From contig NZ_GL622296.1 of the NCBI RefSeq assembly GCF_000185385.1, positions 1,482,671 to 1,546,238 of the forward strand: a stretch of DNA of 63,568 nucleotides, written 5' to 3'. The position numbers and the translations under genes were made by a program. Source of the DNA: Lachnoanaerobaculum saburreum DSM 3986. Lineage in GTDB: Bacteria; Bacillota; Clostridia; Lachnospirales; Lachnospiraceae. This document shows, one piece after another, positions 1 to 8,099 of this stretch; position 1 is the stretch's first letter; every line of letters begins with the position of its first letter. The notes beneath the pieces are model-generated. The model had not been told where the DNA came from and did no database searches. It was given only the letters and a program-made list of their open reading frames with translations.

Positions 1-266
1 AAAGATAAAGCTTAATAAGTATACAAACATATTATTTTTTTTGTGGACAAGGAATAGAAAAAGTATATTGGCTAATATATATAATAATAATTACTGAAAG
101 TGTCGCATTTATATTAGTGTGGATATCATACTTCTTAAATGTAGTATTTTTATATAAAATATTAATTAATTTGTACATACGAATATATTTATCCGGAATG
201 GTTATTCTTGGTATAATAATTTTAAAAAAAAGAATAAAAGATTTTATAAGTGGTAAGAGCAGATAA
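1..266 (+). pseudogene. Frameshifted 3' part of 122-aa membrane protein family (copy 1)
   Basis: The translated segment matches the C-terminal three quarters of the proteins at 8585-8953 and 5258-5626, ending in the same Lys-Asn/Ser-Arg stop. Around position 56-62 one extra base, relative to the copy at 8585, shifts the frame: the first part reads KIKLNKY...LFFLW and the rest continues in the next frame as VYWLIYI-like sequence up to the stop at 264-266. The 5' end lies outside the window. Base 1 corresponds to base 8689 of the later copy, and similarity continues past the stop to about 289. The product would have been a small multi-spanning membrane protein; as it stands it is broken. The family is not one I can name. 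Confidence 0.75.
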
Positions 267-289
267 AGCTAAGGAGAATGTAGTAAAAT
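1..289 (+). repeat. Diverged direct repeat of 8689-8976
   Basis: This stretch aligns by eye with 8689-8976, covering the 3' part of the 122-aa gene and about 23 bases beyond its stop (the shared GTAGTAAAAT piece at 280-289 and 8968-8977). The copies differ by scattered substitutions and at least one single-base indel, so the duplication is not recent. Confidence 0.7.
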
Positions 290-354
290 ACAGTATATCT
301 CCATAAGGTATGTAATATCTATTGATATAATAAAAGAGTATTATTAATCGGACT

Positions 355-538
355 TTGCAATTTAAAGGAAGGTGTAAAGCTTGAGAAGTATGCCTATGGT
401 ATTTTGGAAAATTGGGCATATGAATACGATAAAAGAGTAAATCTTATCGGAATAACAGATATAAGAATAGATAAATATATTTTAATTCCATATGATTAGG
501 AAATCCATAATAGCAAAAACTGTACAACCGTAGATTAA
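355..538 (+). pseudogene. RHS fragment plus relic of toxin tail A (copy 1)
   Basis: Two pieces of older genes lie here. At about 355-410 a short RHS-like piece (VKLEKYAY) matches VKLEEYAY at 2278-2301. At about 465-538 the frame reads RIDKYILIPYD, stop, then EIHNSKNCTTVD and a stop at 536-538. That ending matches the toxin tail at 3893-3928 (HKSKNCTTVD) and the relic at 5616-5690. As in those cases the tail sits immediately upstream of a beta-propeller-like gene. The rest of 267-551 shows no other gene. Confidence 0.6.
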
Positions 539-551
539 GAGGTATAGTAAT

Positions 552-1559
552 ATGAAGAAAATAGCAATAACAATACTTATATGTTTGATATCCCTTGGTA
601 GTATATGGTTTCTGTATAAAAGATATATTGATTATCATATGATACAAACAGTAGAAAAACAACCTGATATAGTATTTTCTGCAGAATTTCACAGTGGAGA
701 TAAGGGAACATATAAATATAGTATTGGAAGGAAAGACCTTGAAAAAATTTCAGAGGATATTTTGCAAGAACTGTCATATAGTGAGAACTATGAAACTATT
801 ATTGCTGTAAAATGGGAGGATGACTTTCAAGGCTTGGTAGAACTTAATATGAAAGATTATACATATAATCCTATTATAGATTTGGAAACTTTAAATAACT
901 GTGCCAAGGATATAGGTTTAGAAGAGATTAAATATAGCTCCTTTGATACATCTAATCTGCATATGCCAAAATACTTTAAGGACGGGTATACTTTCTTTTG
1001 GGGAGATTGGAGAGATGAACTCTGTTATATTGTCAAAGAAGATGGTGTTTGGAATATGTATATATTATATAGTTCTGACGGTAGGAATTATTGTTATTTT
1101 ATTGAAGGTAGAGATTCGGAAGATTTATTGTTTGTGGAATCAGAAAAAAGTATGTCAAAATATAAAATTGAAAGCACTGATTATAAAAAATGTAAAGTGG
1201 TTGATGTAGAGAATATATTGCCTACCGAGAATGTGGGAGTACTTGATTTTGATGGGAATATAGATATGACATCTAATAGGAAGAAAATAGTCTATTATGA
1301 TGCTCCGGAAATATGCATATATGATTGGAATATGAAGGAAAGGATGCGTGTTGTTAATCAAAATCTGTTGGAGAAGGAACTTTTAGATATTAAGTTTTCG
1401 CAGGATGAGAAGTATGTATTATATACAGTAGGAGATATTCCATTTTTTTGGTCAAGCGGATATAGAATGAGTTTTTTTATAGTTGATTTAAATACAGGAA
1501 ATAAGATAAGAACGGTAAAATGGGAAAATGAAGACAGATTTTATGGAATTGATTGGTAG
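552..1559 (+). CDS. Membrane-anchored beta-propeller-like protein, paralogue 1
   Basis: The 335-aa product starts with a short basic stretch and one hydrophobic segment (about residues 4-21), with no lipobox, so it is probably anchored in the membrane with the body outside. The body has blade-like repeats: a QELSYSENYETII strand near 75-87, an IVYYDAPEICIYDW strand near 248-261, and near the C-terminus IKFSQDEKYVLYTVGDIP, typical of WD40/TolB-like propeller blades. It ends with FYGIDW, shared by all paralogues (3941, 5695). An AGAGG-like site precedes the ATG. It follows a relic of toxin tail A, as do both other intact paralogues, which suggests an immunity role. That role is inferred; no known family was recognised. 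Confidence 0.7.
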   Translation: MKKIAITILICLISLGSIWFLYKRYIDYHMIQTVEKQPDIVFSAEFHSGDKGTYKYSIGRKDLEKISEDILQELSYSENYETIIAVKWEDDFQGLVELNMKDYTYNPIIDLETLNNCAKDIGLEEIKYSSFDTSNLHMPKYFKDGYTFFWGDWRDELCYIVKEDGVWNMYILYSSDGRNYCYFIEGRDSEDLLFVESEKSMSKYKIESTDYKKCKVVDVENILPTENVGVLDFDGNIDMTSNRKKIVYYDAPEICIYDWNMKERMRVVNQNLLEKELLDIKFSQDEKYVLYTVGDIPFFWSSGYRMSFFIVDLNTGNKIRTVKWENEDRFYGIDW

Positions 1560-1690
1560 GTATGGCTGATACAATAGTTAAAATATCATTATTAGCTAAT
1601 CTGCCTTATGCAAATTTAATGGAAAACAGAGATATAATAAGACAAATTCAGAATGCTTAGAATTATATTGTTTTAGAGGAAAGAGCAAAA
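1332..1690 (+). repeat. Near-identical direct repeat of 7871-8228
   Basis: The 3' end of propeller paralogue 1 plus the following small ORF is nearly identical to 7871-8228. The second copy lacks one T in the run after GAG (seven T here, six there), which breaks its frame. The high identity contrasts with the more diverged repeats in this island and suggests a more recent duplication or gene conversion. Confidence 0.85.
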
Positions 1691-1735
1691 ATATTAGTAT
1701 ATGAAATGCTACAAGGGTTACAAGATACAAAATAA
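1562..1735 (+). pseudogene. Small ORF with in-frame TAG, coupled to propeller gene
   Basis: An ATG two bases after the propeller stop opens a 32-codon frame (MADTIVKISLLANLPYANLM to residue 20) ending in TAG at 1658-1660. Reading through that TAG, the same frame stays open for 24 more codons (NYIVLEERAKILVYEM and on) to TAA at 1733-1735, so the intact gene probably encoded about 57 residues with an amphipathic helical character. A second copy with the same TAG lies at 8100-8198. It could also be a genuine 32-aa peptide gene; both copies keep the short frame. The function is unknown. Confidence 0.45.
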
Positions 1736-2329
1736 ATCTTATGGGAAATATAGTGTCTGTTATAAATGCACTTGGATATGAAGAAATATTTTCATATGAT
1801 CTTTTAGGAAGAGTGACAGGAAAGAAAGATAGAGAAGGTTATAATACAGCCTATTCCTACACAGAAGCCGGAGATATCAAAAATATTATATATAATGACG
1901 GGAAAAGTGTGGAGTACACCTACAACAGCTTAAGACAGTTAAGTCAGGTAAAGGAGGCACTTCGTACTATAAATAGAGAGAGTGATAAGTTTGGTAGATC
2001 CACAAAGGTTGTAGATTATCAGGGTAAGGAAGTAAATTATACTTATGGAAAGAATGGAGAAAGATTAAAAATCGCATATCCTAACGGGAAAAGTGTATCA
2101 TATGAATATGACAAATATTTAAGGCTTACAAGCCTCACATCAGGTAATAAAAAGGTAAATTACTACCATGATAAAGAGGGAAGACTCATCAGAAAAGATA
2201 TGCCGGATGATGTAAGCAGTATATATGAATATAATGAAAGAGAACCCTTAAGCAAACTTTATCATTTAAAGAAGAATGTAAAGCTTGAAGAGTACGCCTA
2301 TGATTATGATCTTTTATGGAATAAAACGA
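1736..2329 (+). pseudogene. RHS/YD-repeat protein fragment
   Basis: The frame encodes several YD/RHS repeats: NALGYEEIFSYDLLGRVTG, YNTAYSYTEAGDI, YPNGKSVSYEYDKYLRLTS and VNYYHDKEGRLIRKD. These are the beta-strand repeats that build the shell of RHS and teneurin-type polymorphic toxins. Only about 200 residues are present; there is no N-terminal secretion or adhesion region and no complete core. The repeat sequence stops after YAYDYDLLWNK near 2325, where an unrelated toxin-like piece joins in another frame. The ATG at 1741 is internal to a repeat and is not a natural start. This is a relic of a much larger gene. Confidence 0.8.
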
Positions 2330-2821
2330 GGAGATATTTTTATTATCCATGGATAACCACAGGCACTACTTGTGAACGAAGCTACTAATTCCTTTTTGAC
2401 GATATTTGATAATGAAAAAGTTTTAAGTGGGAATGAAGGTATATCTATAAATGATTTGAAAAGGCTGGAAATGAAAAATCTAAATATTATGAGCTGTAAT
2501 ACGGGACATTTGAATCACAAGGATAATGTAACAACTAAATTTTTAAAAACACAAAATGCTATGGAAGTATATAGTTGGTATGGAAGTGTTGTTTACAATA
2601 AAATGTTTGGTTTTAGAGACATAGGATTTGGTGGATATGTGCCGGGGTTGGCAGGTAGTCAGAGATATTTTGAAGCTTGGGAAAAGCCGTATGAAAAACG
2701 TAAACTGTTTGGAAGAATAGTATATACATGGAATAAAGATAAGACGGATATAGTTGTCTCAACAGCATATGTAGGAGATAGAATACAATTAAAATATCCT
2801 ATGTGCGACGGAATAGATTAG
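2330..2821 (+). pseudogene. Caspase-like (DUF4347/CHAT-style) C-terminal toxin fragment
   Basis: From 2330 the frame reads GDIFIIHG, then an in-frame TAA at 2354-2356, then PQALLVNEATNSF and on to a stop at 2819-2821. A conserved-looking LNIMSCNTG follows about 55 residues after the HG. A His-Gly followed by a Ser-Cys-Asn-Thr-Gly after a strand is the pattern of caspase-fold domains such as DUF4347 and CHAT, where His and Cys form the dyad. The segment joins the RHS fragment in another frame. With the TAA and the frame change the piece is probably inactive, although a 149-codon frame from GTG at 2372 is open. The family assignment is inference from a short motif. Confidence 0.5.
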
Positions 2822-2851
2822 GAATAGTTTATAGGGAGGTACAAGATTTTG

Positions 2852-3298
2852 ATGAAATGGTATATAGGGTTAGGTGTTATATGTATTTTATTAGTTATAT
2901 GTGCTTATAATATGTATAAGGGATATGAGCAGAAAGATATAGAAATAGAAACCAGACTAATCAAGGTTTTCAATGAAAGTAAGTTAGGAAGAGAAAAGCA
3001 TGGTTATGACTACATAGAAATACTAATGAGAACCGAGGAGGAACTTATGAAATATAAGAACTCATTTGGTTTTCTGCAAGATTTAGGCTATATAGACTGG
3101 GAAAAGGAATGTATTATTTTAACTTCATACCCTATTGAAAGATGTACATATAAAAGAAAAAATAGACATAATAAATACTATTTATTAGATATATTATATA
3201 AAAACAAAAATAGGGATATATATGTGTATATAATTACCGGGAAAAAATACATTAGATATGAAACAGCCGGGATGTATAAAGAAATGGAATTTAAGTGA
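2852..3298 (+). CDS. Small membrane-anchored protein, possible immunity protein
   Basis: The product has 148 aa. Residues about 3-20 are strongly hydrophobic and followed by a charged soluble domain of about 120 residues rich in Tyr, Lys and Glu. I chose the ATG at 2852 behind a GGGAGG at 2834-2839; a TTG one codon upstream is also possible. It directly follows the caspase-like toxin fragment, where immunity genes normally sit in polymorphic toxin loci, and unlike its neighbours upstream the frame is intact. The domain has no motif that I recognise. The immunity role is inferred only from position, size and the membrane anchor. Confidence 0.55.
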   Translation: MKWYIGLGVICILLVICAYNMYKGYEQKDIEIETRLIKVFNESKLGREKHGYDYIEILMRTEEELMKYKNSFGFLQDLGYIDWEKECIILTSYPIERCTYKRKNRHNKYYLLDILYKNKNRDIYVYIITGKKYIRYETAGMYKEMEFK

Positions 3299-3439
3299 TT
3301 CCCATAAAAACTCATTGGTGAGCTTGAGTAAATGAAAAGTTTACTGAATCAAATGTAGAATTGTTTAGATTTTAGTTATAAGTTGATAGAATGTTACTTT
3401 AGGGATTAAAACATTATGATAATTAAAATTCAAATTATA

Positions 3440-3928
3440 TGATTACCAATATTGATATACAAGGTAATAAAACAGGTTTTCTTATAATGAGGGAAAATTA
3501 TTTACAGATGTAAAGGCTGCGATGGGAAATGAAAAGGAGTACATATATGATAAGGTAGGAGGACATTACTACAGAGGAAATCAGAGAAGATAATTATAAT
3601 AGAGCAATATATTTCCCTATAAATAACGAATCCGGCAAGGCAATGGCTCAGTCAGCAAAGGATACTATTTTAGATATTAATGGAATAGGACGTGATGAAA
3701 AGGACTATCATGTGTTATTAAATAATTGTGATATGAATGCAAGGACATGGATGCAAGCAGGAGGTACCAATAGAAACAGGGGGACATATAGCACCAAATA
3801 ATATATACAAGCACATGATAGGTGAAATAGATAAATGGGGAGATTGCTATGCAAATGTAAAATATGGAGATTTAAAAGAAATTTGGGATGAGATTCATAA
3901 GAGCAAAAACTGTACTACAGTAGATTAA
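3440..3928 (+). pseudogene. Toxin domain A (permuted papain-like?), multiply frameshifted
   Basis: Three overlapping frames together give one continuous domain: FSYNEGKLFTDVKAAMGNE then YIYDKVGGHYYRGNQR; after a frameshift near 3585 DNYNRAIYFPINNESGKAMA and YHVLLNNCDMNARTWMQAGG; after a second shift near 3765 VPIETGGHIAPNNIYKHM and the tail HKSKNCTTVD, with stop at 3926-3928. A Gly-His-Tyr-Tyr-Arg early and an Asn-Asn-Cys later, in that order, is the layout of circularly permuted papain/NlpC-P60-like (LRAT-like) hydrolases, known as effector domains in polymorphic toxins. The fold call is inference. The gene cannot make the full domain. The stretch 3299-3440 shows nothing definite. Confidence 0.6.
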
Positions 3929-3930
3929 GA

Positions 3931-4186
3931 TGGGGTATTTATGAAGAAAAGAACAATAAAATTATTTCTTTTTATTATGTTCATAATATGTGTAGTTTGT
4001 CTATACAAGGTATATATCAACTATAAGATGATAAAAGAAATAATAAAACAGCCACCTATAGTGTTTTCAGCACGATTTAAAGATGGAGATAAAGGCACTT
4101 TTAAATATGATATACAGACCGGAAAAGCTGAAAAAATTTCGGATTATGCTTTTCAAGAATTATCCTATAGTAATGATTATGAAAAG
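3931..4186 (+). repeat. Direct repeat of 8979-9233
   Basis: The start region and the first 80 codons of propeller paralogue 2 recur at 8979-9233 with few substitutions but at least two single-base deletions. The offset is about 5048 bases. The pair could recombine and delete the intervening segment. Confidence 0.8.
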
Positions 4187-4954
4187 ATTGTTGGAGTGGT
4201 ATGGGAAGACAGATTTCAGGGGTTGGCGGAGTTGGATATGAAACACTATACATTCAAGCCAATTATGGATTTAGAAGAATTAAATAAATGTGCTAAAGAA
4301 ATAGGATTAGATGAGATTAAATACAATATGCCGGGAATTTCCAATATACATATGCCGCAGTTTTATAAAGACGGATATACGTTTTTTTGGAAAAATACAA
4401 ATGATATAATTTGTTATGCTAACAAACAAAATGATATTTGTAAAATGAATGTATTATATAAATCTGAGCATGGAAATTATAGTTATCATATTAAAGAAAA
4501 AGACGATAAAGATATACTATTTTTAGAATCACGATATGAAGTTTATAGCCAAAAGATTGATAGACTATACATTAATAAAAATAATTTAGAAACATTTGGA
4601 AAAGAAGAATTATTAATTACTCCAAGAAAGAGTTTCAGCAGTTCAACCGGTAATATGGATATATCTAATGATATAAATAGGATTTCCTATTATGAGGAAC
4701 CCAATATATATATTTACGATTTTGATACAAAGAATAGGAACTATGTTAACAGTCAGCATTTATTATGGCAGGATGTTGTATATATTAAGTTTTCACCGAA
4801 TGAGAGATATATATTTTATGCAGTCGGAGATATCCCCTTTTTTTGGACAGATGGATATAGATTGATTTTTTACATAGTAGATATCAAGACAGGAAATAAA
4901 ATACGATTGGATAAGTGGAAAAAGGGTGATATGTTTTACGGGATTGATTGGTAG
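3941..4954 (+). CDS. Membrane-anchored beta-propeller-like protein, paralogue 2
   Basis: The 337-aa protein has a basic N-terminus, one hydrophobic segment at about 7-24 and a large extracytoplasmic-looking body. Blade-like strands are visible as QELSYSNDYEKIVGVVWED (about 73-91), ISYYEEPNIYIYDFDTKNRN (about 246-265), IKFSPNERYIFYAVGDIP (about 286-303) and IVDIKTGNKI, ending in FYGIDW. It is clearly paralogous to 552-1559 and 5695-6708 along the whole length. It starts 12 bases after the stop of toxin domain A, the clearest instance of the tail-propeller pairing. A truncated second copy of its 5' end lies at 8989-9232. Probably an immunity or sensing lipoprotein-like protein, but no function can be shown from sequence. 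Confidence 0.7.
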   Translation: MKKRTIKLFLFIMFIICVVCLYKVYINYKMIKEIIKQPPIVFSARFKDGDKGTFKYDIQTGKAEKISDYAFQELSYSNDYEKIVGVVWEDRFQGLAELDMKHYTFKPIMDLEELNKCAKEIGLDEIKYNMPGISNIHMPQFYKDGYTFFWKNTNDIICYANKQNDICKMNVLYKSEHGNYSYHIKEKDDKDILFLESRYEVYSQKIDRLYINKNNLETFGKEELLITPRKSFSSSTGNMDISNDINRISYYEEPNIYIYDFDTKNRNYVNSQHLLWQDVVYIKFSPNERYIFYAVGDIPFFWTDGYRLIFYIVDIKTGNKIRLDKWKKGDMFYGIDW

Positions 4955-5014
4955 TTAGCTTTAAATAAAAATCTTATTTATATTGCAAATAAAAAATACA
5001 AGCACTATATATTC

Positions 5015-5242
5015 TTGTTTTTTATTTATTTTATAAGTAAAAGTTTGCAAGAGAATATAATTGACGGGGCAATCTCAAGTGTTGTTTGGGGTATTTCAGC
5101 TGTAGCAGGTGGAACAATGCAAAAAGAGGTAAAAGAAAAACTCTATAAAAAACAAGAAGACAAAATAACTGAAAAATTAAGAGAAAAATTTGATAGATAT
5201 ATAACCGGACCAACAAAGTTAGGAAGTTGTTTTGTAGAATAG
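5015..5242 (+). pseudogene. Toxin tail B fragment (copy 1)
   Basis: The frame reads a hydrophobic, Gly/Ala-rich segment (IIDGAISSVVWGISAVAGG) followed by a highly charged helix (KEKLYKKQEDKITEKLREK) and the end KLGSCFVE. The same layout recurs at about 8420-8580 (VDTASGLAVGAIAG ... DKFKKHINSATKKSKCFTE). Each is followed within a few bases by a 122-aa membrane protein. The first residues of the open frame look like read-through of non-coding AT-rich DNA, so no true start is seen. This looks like the last part of an RHS-family toxin whose remainder is missing. The activity is unknown. Positions 4955-5014 hold nothing recognisable. Confidence 0.5.
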
Positions 5243-5257
5243 AAAGGGGAGACAAGA

Positions 5258-5626
5258 ATGCCAAGTTTAACTATTGTAATTTTGACTACATTTTTATGTT
5301 ATACAATGCAGTATATTTTTTGCTTTGTAGTAGATAAGACGGATATAGAAAAACATGAAAAAAAGATAAAACTTAATAAATATACTGAAAAATTGTTTTT
5401 TCTGTGGAATAGGAATGAAAAATTATATTGGTTGGTGTATATTATAATTATAAGTGAAAGTATACTTTTTATTGTGGTTTGGGTTCTTTATTTCCTAGGT
5501 GATATAAATATTTTTAGAAAATTTTTAAATATGTATGTAGGAATATGTTCAATATGTGATACGATACTTGTAATAAAGATTTTGATAAAAAGAGTAAAAG
5601 ATTATATTATAAGTAAGAATAGATAA
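5258..5626 (+). CDS. 122-aa membrane protein, copy 2 (possible immunity protein)
   Basis: The 122-aa product begins with a hydrophobic segment (about 3-22), then a conserved polar loop VDKTDIEKHEKKIKLNKYTE, a second hydrophobic segment (about 62-84) and a third (about 92-112), ending in a basic tail. It is paralogous to 8585-8953 and to the broken copy at 1-266. An AAAGGGGA site at 5243-5250 supports the ATG. It starts 15 bases after toxin tail B, and the same pairing is seen for the copy at 8585. An immunity role against a membrane-active toxin is a reasonable guess, not a demonstrated one. Confidence 0.7.
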   Translation: MPSLTIVILTTFLCYTMQYIFCFVVDKTDIEKHEKKIKLNKYTEKLFFLWNRNEKLYWLVYIIIISESILFIVVWVLYFLGDINIFRKFLNMYVGICSICDTILVIKILIKRVKDYIISKNR

Positions 5627-5690
5627 ATATATTTTAGTGCCATATGAAGTCAAAACCCATAAGATTAAAGATTGTACTACTAAGGGGGAG
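5616..5690 (+). pseudogene. Relic of toxin tail A (copy 3)
   Basis: Overlapping the end of the 122-aa gene in another frame, the sequence reads RIDKYILVPYEVKTHKIKDCTT and continues to the RBS of the next gene. It aligns with RIDKYILIPYD and HNSKNCTTVD at 465-538 and with HKSKNCTTVD at 3899-3928. It is therefore a third tail A piece directly upstream of a third propeller gene. The proper stop has been lost. Confidence 0.5.
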
Positions 5691-5694
5691 TGTT

Positions 5695-6708
5695 ATGAAG
5701 AAAAAAGCAATAAAAGCACTTGTATTTTTGATAATAATTGGGAGTATATATTGCCTTTATAATAAATATAACAATTATCAGATGTTGAAAGGAATAGATG
5801 TTAGTACGCCAATAGTATTTGCAGCAGAATTTGAAGACGGGAATAAAGGAACTTTTAAGTACAATATAAAAACCGGAGAATATAAAAAAATTTCAGACTA
5901 TATATTTCAGGAATTATCTTATAGTGATAATTATGAAAAGATTATAGGCGTGATATGGGAGGACAGATTTCAGGGGATTGCAGAATTAGATATGAGAGAT
6001 TATACATTTAAACCTGTTATATCACTTGACGAACTGAATAAATGTGTCAAAGAACTGGGCTTGACTGAAATTAATTATAATTATCCCGGAGTGACACAAC
6101 TGCGTATGCCAAGATACTATAAAGATGGATATACATTTTTTTGGGGATATTATTCAACAGTTATTTGTTATATACAAAGGGAAAATAATAGTTGGGATAT
6201 AGAAGCAATTAGTAACAGTAGATTTCGTGGCTATACATATTTCATAAAAAAGGAAGCAGGATTAGATTTACTGCTTTTAGAAACAGAGGAGAAATTGATG
6301 AGTCAAGAGAGTGGAAGAGGTACAATTATTGAAAAAACAATAGGGATGAATAATGAAAAAGGGATATTAGATATATATTTAACAGATGCTATAGATGCAA
6401 GTGGACTTATGGATGTAACTGATGATATGAGTAAGATTGCATATTATGAGGAGCCGGAAATATATATTTATGATTTAAACACAAAGAAAAAAAAGCATGT
6501 TGCAAATCAATATTTATTTTATAAATATATTCTTGACCTTAAGTTTTCACCTAATGGGAGATACATGTTGTACACAGTAGGTGATATTCCATTTTTTTGG
6601 GACGGGTGGTATAGAACAAAATTTTTTATAGTAGATATGAAAACCGGAAATAAAATAGGATTAACTAAATGGAAAAACGGAGACACATTTTATGGAATTG
6701 ATTGGTAG
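5695..6708 (+). CDS. Membrane-anchored beta-propeller-like protein, paralogue 3
   Basis: The ATG at 5695 follows AAGGGGGAG at 5682-5690 and gives a 337-aa protein of the same length as paralogue 2. The longer open frame from 5644 includes the toxin-tail relic and is not the natural start. One hydrophobic segment (about 6-22) is followed by a propeller-like body with QELSYSDNYEKIIGVIWED, IAYYEEPEIYIYDLNTK and LKFSPNGRYMLYTVGDIP strands and the FYGIDW end. All three intact paralogues keep an aromatic-rich GYTFFWG-like motif in the middle. The function is unknown; the context suggests immunity to toxin A or a variant of it. Confidence 0.7.
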   Translation: MKKKAIKALVFLIIIGSIYCLYNKYNNYQMLKGIDVSTPIVFAAEFEDGNKGTFKYNIKTGEYKKISDYIFQELSYSDNYEKIIGVIWEDRFQGIAELDMRDYTFKPVISLDELNKCVKELGLTEINYNYPGVTQLRMPRYYKDGYTFFWGYYSTVICYIQRENNSWDIEAISNSRFRGYTYFIKKEAGLDLLLLETEEKLMSQESGRGTIIEKTIGMNNEKGILDIYLTDAIDASGLMDVTDDMSKIAYYEEPEIYIYDLNTKKKKHVANQYLFYKYILDLKFSPNGRYMLYTVGDIPFFWDGWYRTKFFIVDMKTGNKIGLTKWKNGDTFYGIDW

Positions 6709-6730
6709 TTGTAAGGTAAATAAAAATTAA

Positions 6731-7030
6731 GAGCCTACGAATATGACACCATATGTAGACTTGACTTAAGTTACTCAAAAATAGGAAAAGCAAGAAGCTA
6801 CAATTATGACGAGCTTGGAAACAGGATAGGAATAAAAGAGTATGAAGATGAGCTTGGAAGTACAATTCGTCTTCTTGGGCAGGGAGGAGAAAGTCAAACT
6901 ATATATGGATATGACGAATTCGGAGAAGATACCTATTGCACGCAGGGACAGATATGATAATGTAGCCGATACATATTTTGACCAGGAAAGAGAGTATGTG
7001 GCAGGGGGATTGAGCAAATTTTATTTACCC
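6731..7030 (+). pseudogene. RHS core C-terminal fragments
   Basis: In one frame from about 6731 the sequence reads RAYEYDTICRL, YNYDELGNRIGIKEYED, then ELGSTIRLLGQGGESQTIY and GYDEFGEDTYCTQGQI to a stop. In the next frame from about 6945 it reads RYDNVADTYFDQEREYVAGG. These are the last repeats and the conserved end of the RHS core, just before the variable toxin tip in intact genes. A deletion and frame change sit near 6940, where the conserved junction residues are lost. No toxin domain follows; instead the next gene starts at 7067. Confidence 0.75.
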
Positions 7031-7066
7031 CTAATTGTGCCGAATAAAAAAAGAAAGTATTAAATT

Positions 7067-7564
7067 ATGAAAGAAAATTTATTAATAAAAGGATTAATTA
7101 AAATGCTTAAAGGTTTTATTATACTGTTGTTAATAGTAGTTTTAATTATAATAATTTACCTCATTCCGGCTTGGATACCCGTTAAATATGCTATAAAAGA
7201 ATATAATTTTAATGAATATAAAAATTATATTTTGGTTAAGGAGAATATCTATACCGGAGCCCCTTGGTTGAAATTAGGGGATGATAAGGGATTTTATAAT
7301 AAAAATAACATTTATGAAGTTTGGCTGGAGGGAGAAAAGATTCCAATAATAACTTCTCCTACAGAGTCTGATAATATTTATTTATGTGAAGTGGATGAAA
7401 AAGTTGGTGAAGTTATTATTTATAATATGTCTTATGAAAAATTTAAAGTAATAAATTGGTATCCTGTGTATCCAATAAAACGAGAAACAGTTATTTTGCC
7501 GGGATGGCTTTACCCGGCCGGATTTCTTAATAAATATGATTTTGAAGCAGGAATACCTTGGTAA
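7067..7564 (+). CDS. Membrane-anchored protein of unknown function, possible immunity protein
   Basis: The 165-aa product has one very hydrophobic segment (about residues 16-37, mostly Ile, Leu and Val) and a C-terminal domain of about 120 residues rich in Tyr, Trp and Asn, ending in GIPW. No strong ribosome binding site precedes the ATG at 7067; an ATG at 7103, preceded by AAGGA, would give 153 aa and keep the whole anchor. The gene follows the broken end of an RHS core, the usual position of an immunity gene, and its frame is intact. The soluble domain is not recognisable to me. Confidence 0.55.
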   Translation: MKENLLIKGLIKMLKGFIILLLIVVLIIIIYLIPAWIPVKYAIKEYNFNEYKNYILVKENIYTGAPWLKLGDDKGFYNKNNIYEVWLEGEKIPIITSPTESDNIYLCEVDEKVGEVIIYNMSYEKFKVINWYPVYPIKRETVILPGWLYPAGFLNKYDFEAGIPW

Positions 7565-7599
7565 ATGTATGATGAAAGAAAACTACTCAAAAAAAGCAC

Positions 7600-7870
7600 A
7601 TAAGGATTTTACTATCTTTTTAACAAAGAAGAAAGACTTGTTTGTACGGAAAGAAAAGACAAAGTAAAAGTAGTATTTTCTTATGATACACAAGGAAGGC
7701 TTTTGACTGTATTGATATATACCCTTAGAAATAAAAAGAGGAGACAGACTTGTAAGCAAGTATACCTATGATGCCTATGGAAACAGGGAATCACTAAAAA
7801 GGTCTAATGATTTAGAGATAGGTTATACTTATGATGCTCTGGACAGACTTATAAAAGAGGGAGGATTACT
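7600..7870 (+). pseudogene. RHS repeat debris
   Basis: Short RHS pieces occur in shifting frames: VKVVFSYDTQGRLLT near 7667-7711, KRGDRLVSKYTYDAYGNRES near 7735-7794 and LEIGYTYDALDRLIKEGG near 7815-7868. Each is a good YD repeat, but the frames do not connect. The piece ends exactly where the near-identical repeat of 1332-1690 begins, which marks a recombination joint. Confidence 0.65.
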
Positions 7871-8097
7871 ATGAAGGAAAGGATGTGTGTTGTTAATCAA
7901 AATCTGTTGGAGAAGGAACTTTTAGATATTAAGTTTTCGCAGGATGAGAAGCATGTATTATATACGGTAGGAGATATTCCATTTTTTTGGTCAAACGGAT
8001 ATAGAATGAGTTTTTTATAGTTGATTTAAATACAGGAAATAAGATAAGAACAGTAAAATGGGAAAATGGAGACAGATTTTACGGAATTGATTGGTAG
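7871..8097 (+). pseudogene. Beta-propeller gene 3' fragment (copy 4)
   Basis: The sequence is nearly identical to the last 76 codons of the gene at 552-1559. One T is missing in the run near 8012, so the frame breaks after YRMSFL; the remaining part continues in another frame to the FYGIDW end. The ATG at 7871 is an internal Met codon of the full gene. The fragment lacks the anchor and most blades and is not expected to work. Confidence 0.8.
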
Positions 8098-8099
8098 GT

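Noticed and set aside
222-777. Overlapping minus-strand open frames (for example 444-692)
   Set aside because: They mirror AT-rich pseudogenes and the propeller gene on the plus strand, have no ribosome binding site and read as low-complexity Tyr/Ile/Phe sequence.
5644-5694. Upstream extension of propeller paralogue 3
   Set aside because: The added residues correspond to the toxin tail relic; the RBS at 5682-5690 and paralogue lengths support the ATG at 5695.
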